Below are positions 16,934 to 22,677 of a stretch of 35,112 nt of DNA, in pieces. Location of the stretch: positions 1 to 35,112 of IMG/VR virus record IMGVR_UViG_3300031576_000201. One strand, written 5' to 3'. The notes beneath the pieces are model-generated. The model was not told the origin of the DNA. It saw only the letters and a program-made list of their open reading frames with translations, and did not search any database. Position 1 is the first letter of the stretch. Each line of letters begins with the position of its first letter. This DNA is from a virus. The translations under genes were made by a program, and so were the position numbers.

Positions 16934-17425
16934 ATGCTAAAATATCTTACGGCTGGGTTATTTCTACTGATATTCCTTGTATCAATCTTGTTTTTTCCCA
17001 TCGCGGCATCAATAAGTGATATATCATATCTAAAGAGTAGTTCGGCGTCTCATAATGAGATTCTCATCTTATCGAAAGATGACACCAATGAAGGAAGGGC
17101 GGGTGATAGCGTACAAGCTCAATCAAATGAGTTTAATCCCCGCTCTTATCTTCATGCACGATGTAAAGAAGAAAAGATCAATTGTGCTATTTTAGAAAAG
17201 ATTGTTCAGTGTGAAAGCGGATGGAGGATGGTCAAGAATCCTAAGTCTTCTGCGTTTGGTTATTTCCGGGTCATTGATTCTACGGAAAAGACGACACCAC
17301 AATATAAAGAAGGTAAGCGTAAATATGACCCTGTTTCTAATATAGAAATGGGGATTTGGCTTTTTAAGAAGCGAGGAACAAATCCTTGGTTAATGAGCGC
17401 TCGTTGCTGGAAAAATGTTAGTTGA
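16934..17425 (+). CDS. Membrane-anchored lysozyme/transglycosylase-like protein (163 aa)
   Basis: Residues 1-29 form a strong signal or signal-anchor segment (YLTAGLFLLIFLVSILFFPI). After a flexible Ser/Asn linker, residues about 70-163 resemble the lysozyme/SLT fold: IVQCESGWRM with presumed catalytic Glu94, SAFGYFRVIDST, DPVSNIEMGIWLF and a final NPWLMSARCW. Cys residues at 77, 84, 93 and near the C terminus could pair in the periplasm. This would be a Sec-exported muramidase that adds glycan cleavage to the M23 peptidase. It could also be a cell-wall remodelling protein rather than the main lysin. Confidence 0.72.
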   Translation: MLKYLTAGLFLLIFLVSILFFPIAASISDISYLKSSSASHNEILILSKDDTNEGRAGDSVQAQSNEFNPRSYLHARCKEEKINCAILEKIVQCESGWRMVKNPKSSAFGYFRVIDSTEKTTPQYKEGKRKYDPVSNIEMGIWLFKKRGTNPWLMSARCWKNVS

Positions 17426-17436
17426 TACTGACATAA

Positions 17437-17459
17437 ACAAAAAAAGCCCATCAAGCCTT
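17437..17459 (-). terminator. Weak leftward terminator at convergent junction
   Basis: Read on the minus strand, AAGGC (17459-17455) pairs with GCTTT (17447-17443), with one G-T wobble and a 7-base loop. A run of seven T follows. It lies between the rightward lysis genes and the end of the leftward operon, the right place to stop leftward transcripts. Confidence 0.5.
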
Positions 17460-17597
17460 CTTTGTCGGTTTCATTTATCCCCTTCTTGTCGTCCCATCTT
17501 ATTTAATGAGAAGAGAGAAATGATATCGTAGATATATTATATCAATCATTTTTTATTTTGACAATTTCCTTTAACATTTAACATTATTGGGTTTTTG

Positions 17598-17681
17598 TTA
17601 AGCAAGTCGACATAGATAGCTGGTGGTATGACCGTTATTTATCAAGATTTGCCCACAGATTTCGCAGTGGAAGTTGGACAT
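17598..17681 (-). CDS. Tiny cysteine-containing protein, possible remnant (27 aa)
   Basis: ATG at 17681 (context CAATTATG) opens a 27-codon frame that starts MSNFHCEICGQIL. The N terminus resembles the small Cys-x-x-Cys proteins common in phage early regions, which normally continue for 30-40 further residues with a GYVTGCEHYP-type segment. Here the frame stops soon after, so it may be a truncated remnant or a minimal peptide. The flanking 17460-17597 and 17682-17699 hold no other gene that I can support. Confidence 0.3.
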   Translation of the reverse strand: MSNFHCEICGQILINNGHTTSYLCRLA

Positions 17682-17699
17682 AATTGTTTAAATATTTCT

Positions 17700-17942
17700 T
17701 TATCGCCGATCTTGTACTTGGGCTTGGGTATTTTCATACGTTTGTTGTTTTTGCTCCAGCTGATTCACTCGCTCGTTTAGTTCTAGGATCATGGCTTTGA
17801 TTTCCTCGTGTTCACCACATAAAATGGCGTATCCTGACGGCCTAATTCTGGATTCATCTAAATAAGAATTTTTAATAAACGATTCGGATTGTTTGGGTTT
17901 TCTTGCTTTCTCAACCCTCTCCCAAAGTTCTTTGTTGGTCAT
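17700..17942 (-). CDS. Hypothetical early protein with C-terminal coiled coil (80 aa)
   Basis: An 80-residue charged protein. The first 30 residues (ELWERVEKARKPKQSESF) are basic and helical. The last 35 (IKAMILELNERVNQLEQKQQ) form a leucine-zipper-like coiled coil. It is the second-to-last member of the leftward operon and lies 4 bases downstream of the YopX gene. No family is recognised. Dimerisation is the only inferable property. Confidence 0.6.
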   Translation of the reverse strand: MTNKELWERVEKARKPKQSESFIKNSYLDESRIRPSGYAILCGEHEEIKAMILELNERVNQLEQKQQTYENTQAQVQDRR

Positions 17943-17946
17943 AAGG

Positions 17947-18363
17947 TTATTTGTTTAATAGTTCGGGGTTTTCGTAGATGTTGCCGATTACCGAAAAACG
18001 ATAGCAATCATCACCAATATTCCAATCCTCTATCCACATTTCTTCATCTACAGGTCTTAAATACCAAGCACCTTGCCCAACGTCCCAGCAGACCGTTGCT
18101 TTATAGGGATAATCAGCATCGATACTAAGCAGAATGTCGCCATCATAGATGCCTTTTGATTGACAATCTTGGAAGCCCGTATATTGCATTAAGGTTATCC
18201 AAGGATTTTCTTTGAATTGTTCAGACAAAAAAAAGCCAGCAAACAAACTTTTTTTGGGATTAATTTCACCAAGTAATGAATCAATCAAGGTTTCCCAGTC
18301 GTGCATACCATGCTTCATTCTTTTTCCAGTATTCCAAGCTCTAAATTTAATTTCTCTATTCAT
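17947..18363 (-). CDS. YopX family protein (138 aa)
   Basis: The start MNREIKFRAWNTGKRM, the central MQYTGFQDCQSKGIYDGDIL and the ending FSVIGNIYENPELL are the hallmarks of the YopX domain. The family is widespread in phages of many hosts and its molecular function is unknown. It typically sits in early operons with recombination proteins, as here. Length is normal for the family. The start context AAATATG fits. Confidence 0.92.
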   Translation of the reverse strand: MNREIKFRAWNTGKRMKHGMHDWETLIDSLLGEINPKKSLFAGFFLSEQFKENPWITLMQYTGFQDCQSKGIYDGDILLSIDADYPYKATVCWDVGQGAWYLRPVDEEMWIEDWNIGDDCYRFSVIGNIYENPELLNK

Positions 18364-18366
18364 ATT

Positions 18367-18510
18367 TTATTCTTCAATTTTTTCCGTAGAGTAAGATACC
18401 GAGAGGTGTTTAGTGTAGAAAAATTCCTTATGCCAAGCACAATCGGGCATGGAACAATCAGGACAATCCCCGAGACGCCCAACAGGGATTCCCATAAGTT
18501 CTAAGATCAT
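18367..18510 (-). CDS. Small zinc-binding-type protein (47 aa)
   Basis: This 47-residue frame fills the gap between the YopX gene and the next upstream gene. It contains GDCPDCSMPDCAWHKEF, a C-x2-C-x4-C-x2-H cluster able to bind one zinc. The ATG at 18510 has the context CTAATATG. Spacing to both neighbours is tight (1 and 3 bases), which supports a translated operon member. No family is recognised. Confidence 0.6.
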   Translation of the reverse strand: MILELMGIPVGRLGDCPDCSMPDCAWHKEFFYTKHLSVSYSTEKIEE

Positions 18511-18511
18511 A

Positions 18512-18865
18512 TTAGTCTAATTTCTCTTTAACAAATTCAATAATCTTTTCCATCTTTTGCTTGTACCAGGAATCAAAGTCTATATCTGGTTTCTGTTGTT
18601 CATAAAGCACATACAAACAAGAACGAAGTCTTTGACTTGGCGTTTTATCGCTTTTAAATTCCGGTACAAATTCTGGAATCTTTACATCTTCTTCCTTGAT
18701 CTTTTGTGGTGAAAACAAACAATACCCATAGGCATGTACAAGAGAAAAAAGATTAGCGATACTGCTATGATCTTTAATCTCTTGTGTGCCGAAAATCAGC
18801 TTGAGCGTGCCATCTTTTCTGGTGGTGATTGATTCAAGAATACCTGATATTTGAATAGTATTCAT
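18512..18865 (-). CDS. Hypothetical early protein next to ERF (117 aa)
   Basis: The N terminus IQISGILESITTRKDGTLKL, followed by IFGTQEI, looks like a small beta barrel. The C-terminal half (RLRSCLYVLYEQQ, then DFDSWYKQKMEKIIEFVKEK) is helical. Proteins with this layout occur beside annealing proteins in phage recombination operons and may assist single-strand DNA handling. That is inference from position. It is 3 bases downstream of the ERF gene. Confidence 0.65.
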   Translation of the reverse strand: MNTIQISGILESITTRKDGTLKLIFGTQEIKDHSSIANLFSLVHAYGYCLFSPQKIKEEDVKIPEFVPEFKSDKTPSQRLRSCLYVLYEQQKPDIDFDSWYKQKMEKIIEFVKEKLD

Positions 18866-18868
18866 AAA

Positions 18869-19453
18869 TTAAAATGGTTGATATTCCGTTGGTGTTTCTG
18901 CTTGTGGTTCAACTTGCTTTGGCGGCCAAGGTTTTGCATTAGGATGTGATTCTTTGGTTAACCAACATTTAGCAGAACAGTAAGGTTTATTGGTTGTTTT
19001 ACTTATGGCTAAGCCCGCACCACATTTAGTACATGATCCTTGTCCTAAATCCTTGTTAATAATTGGTTGTTGGCTAGAAGCATTGCCGTCGTCATCTTCT
19101 TCTGTAGCAATGCCTAAGATTGCAGACATGGCATAGCGTCGCATGTAAGTAATGGCAGAACCTTGTGACTGGGGTGTACTGTCTTTAGGATAAATTTTTG
19201 CCGTTGCTTTAATCCATTCACCAGAAGAGTGTAAAAGAATACTTGTTAAGCTATTATCTCCTGACGGAAATTGGGTTAAAGATAATCCACATTCACTTAG
19301 TATTGGTTTAACATTGTCTAAAATATTATCTAGAGAAGCATACTTTGATTTGAAGAAAGGGTTGGAAGAATCCTTCTTTACAGGCTTTACCTTACCTTGA
19401 AAGATAGATAATGCTTTTGCTAATTCGATAAGTGTTGTTGATTGTTCATTCAT
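18869..19453 (-). CDS. erf: ERF-family single-strand DNA annealing protein (194 aa)
   Basis: Residues 1-125 carry the ERF signature: LIELAKALSIFQGKVKPVKK, NPFFKSKYASLDNILDNVKP, LTSILLHSSGEWI and SQGSAITYMRRYAMSAILGI. These proteins anneal complementary strands and support circularisation and recombination, which fits a terminally redundant genome. The C-terminal part adds a C-x2-C ... C-x3-C cluster (SCTKCGAGLAISKTTNKPYC followed by SAKCW), a probable zinc ribbon, and a Pro-rich acidic tail as in single-strand-binding partners. It lies in the leftward early operon. Confidence 0.93.
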   Translation of the reverse strand: MNEQSTTLIELAKALSIFQGKVKPVKKDSSNPFFKSKYASLDNILDNVKPILSECGLSLTQFPSGDNSLTSILLHSSGEWIKATAKIYPKDSTPQSQGSAITYMRRYAMSAILGIATEEDDDGNASSQQPIINKDLGQGSCTKCGAGLAISKTTNKPYCSAKCWLTKESHPNAKPWPPKQVEPQAETPTEYQPF

Positions 19454-19454
19454 A

Positions 19455-19667
19455 TTATTTAATGTTATCTAAAACAGCGTCTAACCGCGTATTGATAAGT
19501 TGCATGGTTTCATTATCTACTTGTTTGTTGATAAACAATTCCATCCATTGAAGTTTAAGGGACATGATTTGATTGAACACATTGTCTCTAAACCTTTGCA
19601 TTTGTAGTTCTGTTTTTAGAAGACATAAGCTCTCAATGAGAGCAATGGCATTTTTATTCATATTCAT
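19455..19667 (-). CDS. Hypothetical helical early protein (70 aa)
   Basis: A 70-residue all-helical protein (LIESLCLLKTELQMQRFRDN, NQIMSLKLQWMELFINKQVD). It ends 1 base before the ERF start, so the two are translationally close. Two in-frame starts 6 bases apart both have T at -1. No family is recognised. A role with ERF is possible from context only. Confidence 0.6.
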   Translation of the reverse strand: MNMNKNAIALIESLCLLKTELQMQRFRDNVFNQIMSLKLQWMELFINKQVDNETMQLINTRLDAVLDNIK

Positions 19668-19679
19668 ATTTTTTAATGA

Positions 19680-19862
19680 TTAAGCACATTGTAAGTTTTG
19701 GTAAAAACATTTGTCTTTTTCTTCACCACATTTATCGCAGTGGAAGAGGTCTATGGTAAATTCCCGGCCGTCTTCATCTTGCACAAACTTTTCGTAAGGT
19801 TTTTTCGGGAATTTATGATCCTGATAATAGATTCTTTCTTTTAGTTTTATTTTCATTTGCAT
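19680..19862 (-). CDS. Small Cys-x-x-Cys protein (60 aa)
   Basis: A basic N terminus (KIKLKERIYYQDHKFPKKPY) is followed by a C-terminal cysteine group (FHCDKCGEEKDKCFYQNLQC), consistent with one zinc site. It lies in the leftward operon between the ribbon-helix-helix candidate and a helical protein. The start context is ATATATG. It could be a small transcription or translation modulator. No family is recognised. Confidence 0.6.
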   Translation of the reverse strand: MQMKIKLKERIYYQDHKFPKKPYEKFVQDEDGREFTIDLFHCDKCGEEKDKCFYQNLQCA

Positions 19863-19871
19863 ATATGACTT

Positions 19872-20023
19872 AATTAATTCTTGGTTGATTCGAGAACATC
19901 TTTGTAGGGGATAAGGAATTCTTCAAATAAATCATCATAACTTGTACAATTCTTTATGGCCTTAATAATCCTTAACTTTTTTTGTGTCTCCTTGGTAAGA
20001 GGAATCGTTGTGATTTCATTCAT
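19872..20023 (-). CDS. Ribbon-helix-helix-like regulator candidate (about 49 aa)
   Basis: ATG at 20023 (ACAATTATG) opens a frame reading MNEITTIPLTKETQKKLRII, then a short helix IKAIKNCTSYDDLFEEFLIP. The pattern strand 'IPLTKET', helix 'QKKLRIIKAIK', helix 'YDDLFEEFL' fits a ribbon-helix-helix DNA-binding protein. As the first gene of the leftward operon, directly behind the divergent promoters, it is well placed to autoregulate them. The exact C-terminal end is approximate by a few bases because I could not fix the frame near the stop with certainty. Confidence 0.6.
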
Positions 20024-20055
20024 AATTGTTTATTAATTTATCCACAGTTATCTTA

Positions 20056-20084
20056 TTGATTAAATATATAATATACGATACAAT
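20056..20084 (+). promoter_or_regulatory. Rightward early promoter
   Basis: TTGATT (20056-20061), a 17-base spacer and TACAAT (20079-20084) form a good sigma70 promoter with start near 20091, upstream of the gene at 20124. It overlaps the leftward promoter, so the two may compete. Confidence 0.65.
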
Positions 20085-20096
20085 AAATAATGTCAA
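20068..20096 (-). promoter_or_regulatory. Leftward early promoter
   Basis: On the minus strand, TTGACA (20096-20091) is a perfect -35, followed by a 17-base spacer and TATTAT (20073-20068) as -10. Transcription would start near 20061 and run through the ribbon-helix-helix candidate, ERF and YopX genes. Confidence 0.75.
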
Positions 20097-20123
20097 TAAG
20101 AATGATGTGGATAAGATTAATAT

Positions 20124-20309
20124 ATGAGGTGCCGATATTGTGGGAAATACAATGATTACAGTTCCAAATGGTGTATCAGTCATTCTAAGGCAATTCAGGC
20201 GTGGATTGTATCAGATGAAGATGGGCCGGCCGTATGGTTTAATCGAGATCGGTATCAAAATATTGTTTATATCAATGAAAAGATTGAAGAATTTGAGAAA
20301 AAAAATTAA
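20124..20309 (+). CDS. Small zinc-finger-type protein (61 aa)
   Basis: The start MRCRYCGKYNDYSSKWCISH gives a C-x2-C-x10-C-x2-H cluster, enough for one zinc. The remainder (GPAVWFNRDRYQNIVYINEK) is a short beta/alpha segment. It is the first rightward gene after the divergent promoter region, a typical place for an early regulator. The start context TTAATATATG is the genome signature. No family is recognised. Confidence 0.65.
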   Translation: MRCRYCGKYNDYSSKWCISHSKAIQAWIVSDEDGPAVWFNRDRYQNIVYINEKIEEFEKKN

Positions 20310-20327
20310 ATATTAATTATTCTATTT

Positions 20328-20636
20328 ATGGCCAGTCTTGATCCTATGGAGCGTATTCTTGATCATTTTTTAGCTTGCAAAGGTGGATGTTCTGCCTGTT
20401 CAGCTAATCATTCAATGAAACCATCAAAAATCATTCAAAAACGAGCTTTTATCTTAAAAAAACTTTGGGAGCAAAAATATCCATTTGCTCATTATGACCA
20501 TATTCCATCATTTGAGCATTTTAAAATTGACGCTATACTAGAATACATTGATGGATTGTATCTTTCTGCTAAAGAACAACAACAAAAAACAAAAGAATTA
20601 GACGAGGCATTTGAAGACGTATTTTCAAATAACTAA
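20328..20636 (+). CDS. Hypothetical early protein (102 aa)
   Basis: A mostly helical 102-residue protein with an N-terminal cysteine group in ACKGGCSACSANHS, which could bind zinc. A basic helix follows (KIIQKRAFILKKLWEQKY) and then an acidic C terminus. No family is recognised. A large inverted repeat lies in the short gap between it and the next gene. Confidence 0.65.
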   Translation: MASLDPMERILDHFLACKGGCSACSANHSMKPSKIIQKRAFILKKLWEQKYPFAHYDHIPSFEHFKIDAILEYIDGLYLSAKEQQQKTKELDEAFEDVFSNN

Positions 20637-20641
20637 AAAAC

Positions 20642-20672
20642 GTCGAGTCGACATAAACGGAAACGACTCGAC
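20642..20672. promoter_or_regulatory. Inverted repeat before the winged-helix gene, possible operator
   Basis: GTCGAGTCG (20642-20650) and CGACTCGAC (20664-20672) are perfect 9-base inverted arms around a 13-base spacer. They are GC-rich in an AT-rich genome and end 9 bases before the start of a winged-helix-like gene. It could be an operator for that protein or a hairpin that occludes its start. Confidence 0.55.
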
Positions 20673-20681
20673 AGATCATTT

Positions 20682-21005
20682 ATGGAAAAACAACTTATTG
20701 TAAAACGAATCAACGATTATTTCTTAGTAGAAAAGAAGTTTTTTGAGGAATATATGCGTAAATTAGGTCTTTGTACCACCTATATTTACCTTACGCTTTG
20801 TTATTATGCAGAAAAGAAGTCTATTCCAGATGTACGGGACTTATCGTTTCTTTTAGCGATAGATAAGACTTTGATTATTGATTCTTTAAAAGCCTTGGAA
20901 GAAGCAAATATCATCAAGATTCAACGAAAGGAAAATGAAATGGGTTCTTGGGATAATTGTTTATTTATCTTAAATGATTTAGGTGATTGGAAAGATTTGG
21001 AATAA
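20682..21005 (+). CDS. Winged-helix DNA-binding protein (107 aa)
   Basis: The layout FFEEYMRKLGLCTTYIYLTL, then RDLSFLLAIDKTLIIDSLKA followed by LEEANIIKIQRKE, is that of a winged helix: helices 1-3, with the recognition helix around residues 60-75 and a wing near 80. Similar folds occur in DnaD/Rep-type initiators and MarR-type regulators. At 107 residues it is a single domain. The palindrome just upstream suggests autoregulation. No exact family is assigned. Confidence 0.65.
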   Translation: MEKQLIVKRINDYFLVEKKFFEEYMRKLGLCTTYIYLTLCYYAEKKSIPDVRDLSFLLAIDKTLIIDSLKALEEANIIKIQRKENEMGSWDNCLFILNDLGDWKDLE

Positions 21006-21117
21006 ATAAGATTATTTTCTCTTCGTTATCGGTGGATTATTATTCGGCCAAATGGCGTTTCTTCGTGAAATAAACGGGTAATATGTAGACCTTAATGAGG
21101 GGGAAATAATCCTATTT

Positions 21118-21288
21118 ATGAAAATATTGGTTAAATGTCATTTTTGTAAACATGCGGCTTGGAAAGAAAAATGTTTGTTTTTTCCTTTTATGAATGGCTA
21201 TGAGTGTCATCGTTGTCATTGGGATATTTTTTGGCTTAAAAATCTAGTCAAATTTTATGAACGTAAAACAAAAGGGATCAGCCGGTGA
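21118..21288 (+). CDS. Small zinc-ribbon protein (56 aa)
   Basis: ATG at 21118 (CCTATTTATG) encodes MKILVKCHFCKHAAWKEKCL, then GYECHRCHWDIFWL. The two C-x2-C/H knuckles are separated by about 20 residues, a zinc-ribbon pattern. It overlaps the nuclease gene by 32 bases, with the nuclease start inside it, so the two are probably translationally coupled. The 21006-21117 stretch upstream shows no gene or clear signal. No family name is assigned. Confidence 0.6.
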   Translation: MKILVKCHFCKHAAWKEKCLFFPFMNGYECHRCHWDIFWLKNLVKFYERKTKGISR

Positions 21289-21667
21289 AAGAGAATGGGC
21301 TAAGTTTTTACGTGATAATAATTTAGATACCCATGCTGTAAGGAACTATACTTCTGGATCGACTTATAAGAAATCCGATGTTCATAATTCGATGGGCTAT
21401 ATTTTTGAAGTAAAGCGGGTTGAGAAGCTTAATCTTTGGAAAGCAGAAGATCAGGCACAAAGAGACGCAGACAGCTCGCAGGCTATTCCTAGTGTGCCAC
21501 ACAGAAGGAATAATGGTGACTGGTGGATTAGTGTGCCAGCCTGGCATTTTGCTGATTTGTATAAAAAGGCCAGGGAACCCAAAACCATCAATCCTGATAA
21601 GGAATTGAAATGGAAGCTAGAAAATATGATCAAAGCCATTAAGGCCGTACTTAAAATCATTAGTTAA
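21257..21667 (+). CDS. Holliday-junction-resolvase-like PD-(D/E)XK nuclease (136 aa)
   Basis: The sequence has KQKGSAGEREWAKFLRDNNL, SGSTYKKSDVHNSMGYIFEV and then KRVEKLNLWKAEDQA. The D ... E-V-K core with an upstream GERE helix is typical of the Hjc-type/VRR-like resolvases in phage genomes. Candidate catalytic residues are Glu12, Asp41, Glu51 and Lys53. Such enzymes resolve branched DNA before packaging and would act with ERF. It follows the zinc ribbon with an overlap. Confidence 0.75.
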   Translation: MNVKQKGSAGEREWAKFLRDNNLDTHAVRNYTSGSTYKKSDVHNSMGYIFEVKRVEKLNLWKAEDQAQRDADSSQAIPSVPHRRNNGDWWISVPAWHFADLYKKAREPKTINPDKELKWKLENMIKAIKAVLKIIS

Positions 21668-21825
21668 TCATATAACTAAAAAAAAGAAAAATTTAAAATA
21701 AGCCTTTAAATATAGTACTTTTTATAAATTATCATATAAGTGATAAGTAGGCTTTACATCAAATTTATGCTTTATTGTTCTTGTAAAGACTTAATCAGAT
21801 TAGGCTTTCCAACCCTGTCTATTAA

Positions 21826-21855
21826 TTGTAGACATTATCCTAAAAATGCTATAAT
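21826..21855 (+). promoter_or_regulatory. Extended -10 promoter before the small basic protein gene
   Basis: TGCTATAAT at 21847-21855 is a perfect extended -10. A partial -35 (TTGTAG, 21826-21831) lies 18 bases upstream. The start would be near 21862, giving a leader of about 30 bases to the ATG at 21891. The rest of 21668-21890 shows nothing else I can support. Confidence 0.65.
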
Positions 21856-21890
21856 TAAAGCAGAAAATAGTTTTATAAAAGGAAAAACAT

Positions 21891-22061
21891 ATGCCCAAAT
21901 TGTTAAGCAAAAAGAAAGCGAAAATCATGTTAAAAGAGGGTAAAGTAAGGGGGAAAAAGCTGACTCGTAAACAGAAAGGACTTTTTGGATTAATTGCTGG
22001 TGGGGCTGTTCCCACGAGACTTAATTCAGGAAGAAAGAAAATGGGGAGGAAGAAGAAATGA
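21891..22061 (+). CDS. Small basic phage protein (56 aa)
   Basis: The product begins MPKLLSKKKAKIMLKEGKVR and contains LTRKQKGLFGLIAGG followed by a Lys/Arg tail (GRKKMGRKKK). The core pattern KAKxMLxxGxVxGKxLTxKQKGxFGxIAGG is a small phage family that I recall occurring widely near structural genes, with function unknown to me. It is strongly cationic and could bind DNA or RNA. AAAGGA lies upstream as a possible ribosome site. Its TGA overlaps the next ATG. Confidence 0.72.
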   Translation: MPKLLSKKKAKIMLKEGKVRGKKLTRKQKGLFGLIAGGAVPTRLNSGRKKMGRKKK

Positions 22062-22366
22062 GTTCTTTTCGTCCAGAGTTCTTGTTTTGTGTGTTCTGCT
22101 TACATAAGTGGGCAGATTCTGTAAGGGATTGGCATGATCTCAATCCGAGAAAGGTTATCGAGCTAAATGCTTATGGTGCGGGTAGTGGCTGTTGTCCTAA
22201 TTGCATGAAAACCCAACTGATGAAACTTGAAATGAAAGCCAAGTTCAAGGCGGTGACCAATGATCCTGCCATACAGACTGCTCCAGAAGCGACAAAAATG
22301 GCCCCGCTTACGTCGAGGGATGGCGGAGTGTGGAAACGCCCCGATCTTCTACAAGACGCTGTCTAG
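22058..22366 (+). CDS. Hypothetical zinc-binding protein with Shine-Dalgarno (102 aa)
   Basis: The start overlaps the preceding stop (ATGA), and GGGGAGG precedes it by about 9 bases, a real Shine-Dalgarno that is rare in this genome. Two knuckles, FCVFCLHKW near residue 12 and CCPNCMK near 45, suggest a zinc ribbon. The C terminus is low complexity. Base composition is richer in G/C than the surroundings, and T is absent at -1. It looks recently acquired together with the next gene. Confidence 0.65.
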   Translation: MSSFRPEFLFCVFCLHKWADSVRDWHDLNPRKVIELNAYGAGSGCCPNCMKTQLMKLEMKAKFKAVTNDPAIQTAPEATKMAPLTSRDGGVWKRPDLLQDAV

Positions 22367-22376
22367 GAGGATTCTG

Positions 22377-22571
22377 ATGCGTCCTGGAATGATCTACGAT
22401 ACAATCCTGTGGTGTGTCCATAACGGCTGCAAGCGTACCAAGGCAGATGATGAGCCTTGGGGTGAGTATCCAGAACACTTGGAACTTGTGGAAGAATATA
22501 AAGTGGACAAGTTCTGTTATGCCCCTTACTGCGATTTGCATAAGGATGAGCATAAGAATGATCCTAAGTAG
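22377..22571 (+). CDS. Hypothetical Cys/His protein with strong Shine-Dalgarno (64 aa)
   Basis: AGGAGG lies 6 bases before the ATG at 22377, the clearest Shine-Dalgarno in the window. The 64-residue product (ILWCVHNGCKRTKADDEPWG, then DKFCYAPYCDLHKDEH) has Cys/His pairs able to hold one zinc. It shares the G/C-richer composition of the upstream gene. I chose this start over the longer frame from 22260 because of the ribosome site and because that frame would overlap the previous gene by over 100 bases. Confidence 0.65.
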   Translation: MRPGMIYDTILWCVHNGCKRTKADDEPWGEYPEHLELVEEYKVDKFCYAPYCDLHKDEHKNDPK

Positions 22572-22580
22572 TTATCCACA
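22572..22580 (+). other. Third perfect DnaA box
   Basis: TTATCCACA immediately follows the stop of the preceding gene and lies about 265 bases upstream of the replication initiator gene. Together with the pair near 20.1 kb this makes three perfect boxes in one 2.5-kb stretch. Confidence 0.5.
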
Positions 22581-22607
22581 AGACGAGGCTATATGGGCGG
22601 GTTTATC

Positions 22608-22648
22608 GGAGGGTTATTGAGAGAAATCTTGAAACCCTCCATTTGTTT
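22608..22648 (+). terminator. Probable terminator upstream of the replication leader
   Basis: GGAGGGTT (22608-22615) and AACCCTCC (22633-22640) are perfect 8-base arms with a 17-base loop, followed by ATTTGTTT. It would end the 21862 transcript. The -35 of the next promoter lies in its T-rich tail, the same terminator-promoter overlap seen at 16369-16401. Confidence 0.6.
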
Positions 22649-22671
22649 CAAAATAGAATTTGGTATATACT
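22643..22671 (+). promoter_or_regulatory. Promoter of the replication initiator transcript
   Basis: TTGTTT (22643-22648), a 17-base spacer and TATACT (22666-22671) fit sigma70, with a TGG just before. Transcription would begin near 22678, exactly at the first hairpin of a structured leader. Confidence 0.7.
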
Positions 22672-22677
22672 ATTTGA

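Larger units (their letters stand above)
20038..20114. other. Inverted pair of DnaA boxes flanking an AT-rich tract
   Basis: TTATCCACA at 20038-20046 and its exact reverse complement TGTGGATAA at 20106-20114 are perfect DnaA-box consensus sequences, facing each other across about 60 bases of nearly pure A/T. The pair brackets both divergent promoters. This may be a replication origin opened by host DnaA, a DnaA-controlled promoter switch, or both. Confidence 0.65.

Noticed and set aside
21740-21943. 67-codon frame starting at GTG 21740
   Set aside because: It contains the perfect extended -10 at 21847, overlaps the conserved small basic protein at 21891 in another frame, and lacks the -1 T ATG signature.
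22414-22620. Frame overlapping the Shine-Dalgarno gene at 22377
   Set aside because: It is a shadow of the better supported frame, with no ribosome site or family resemblance.
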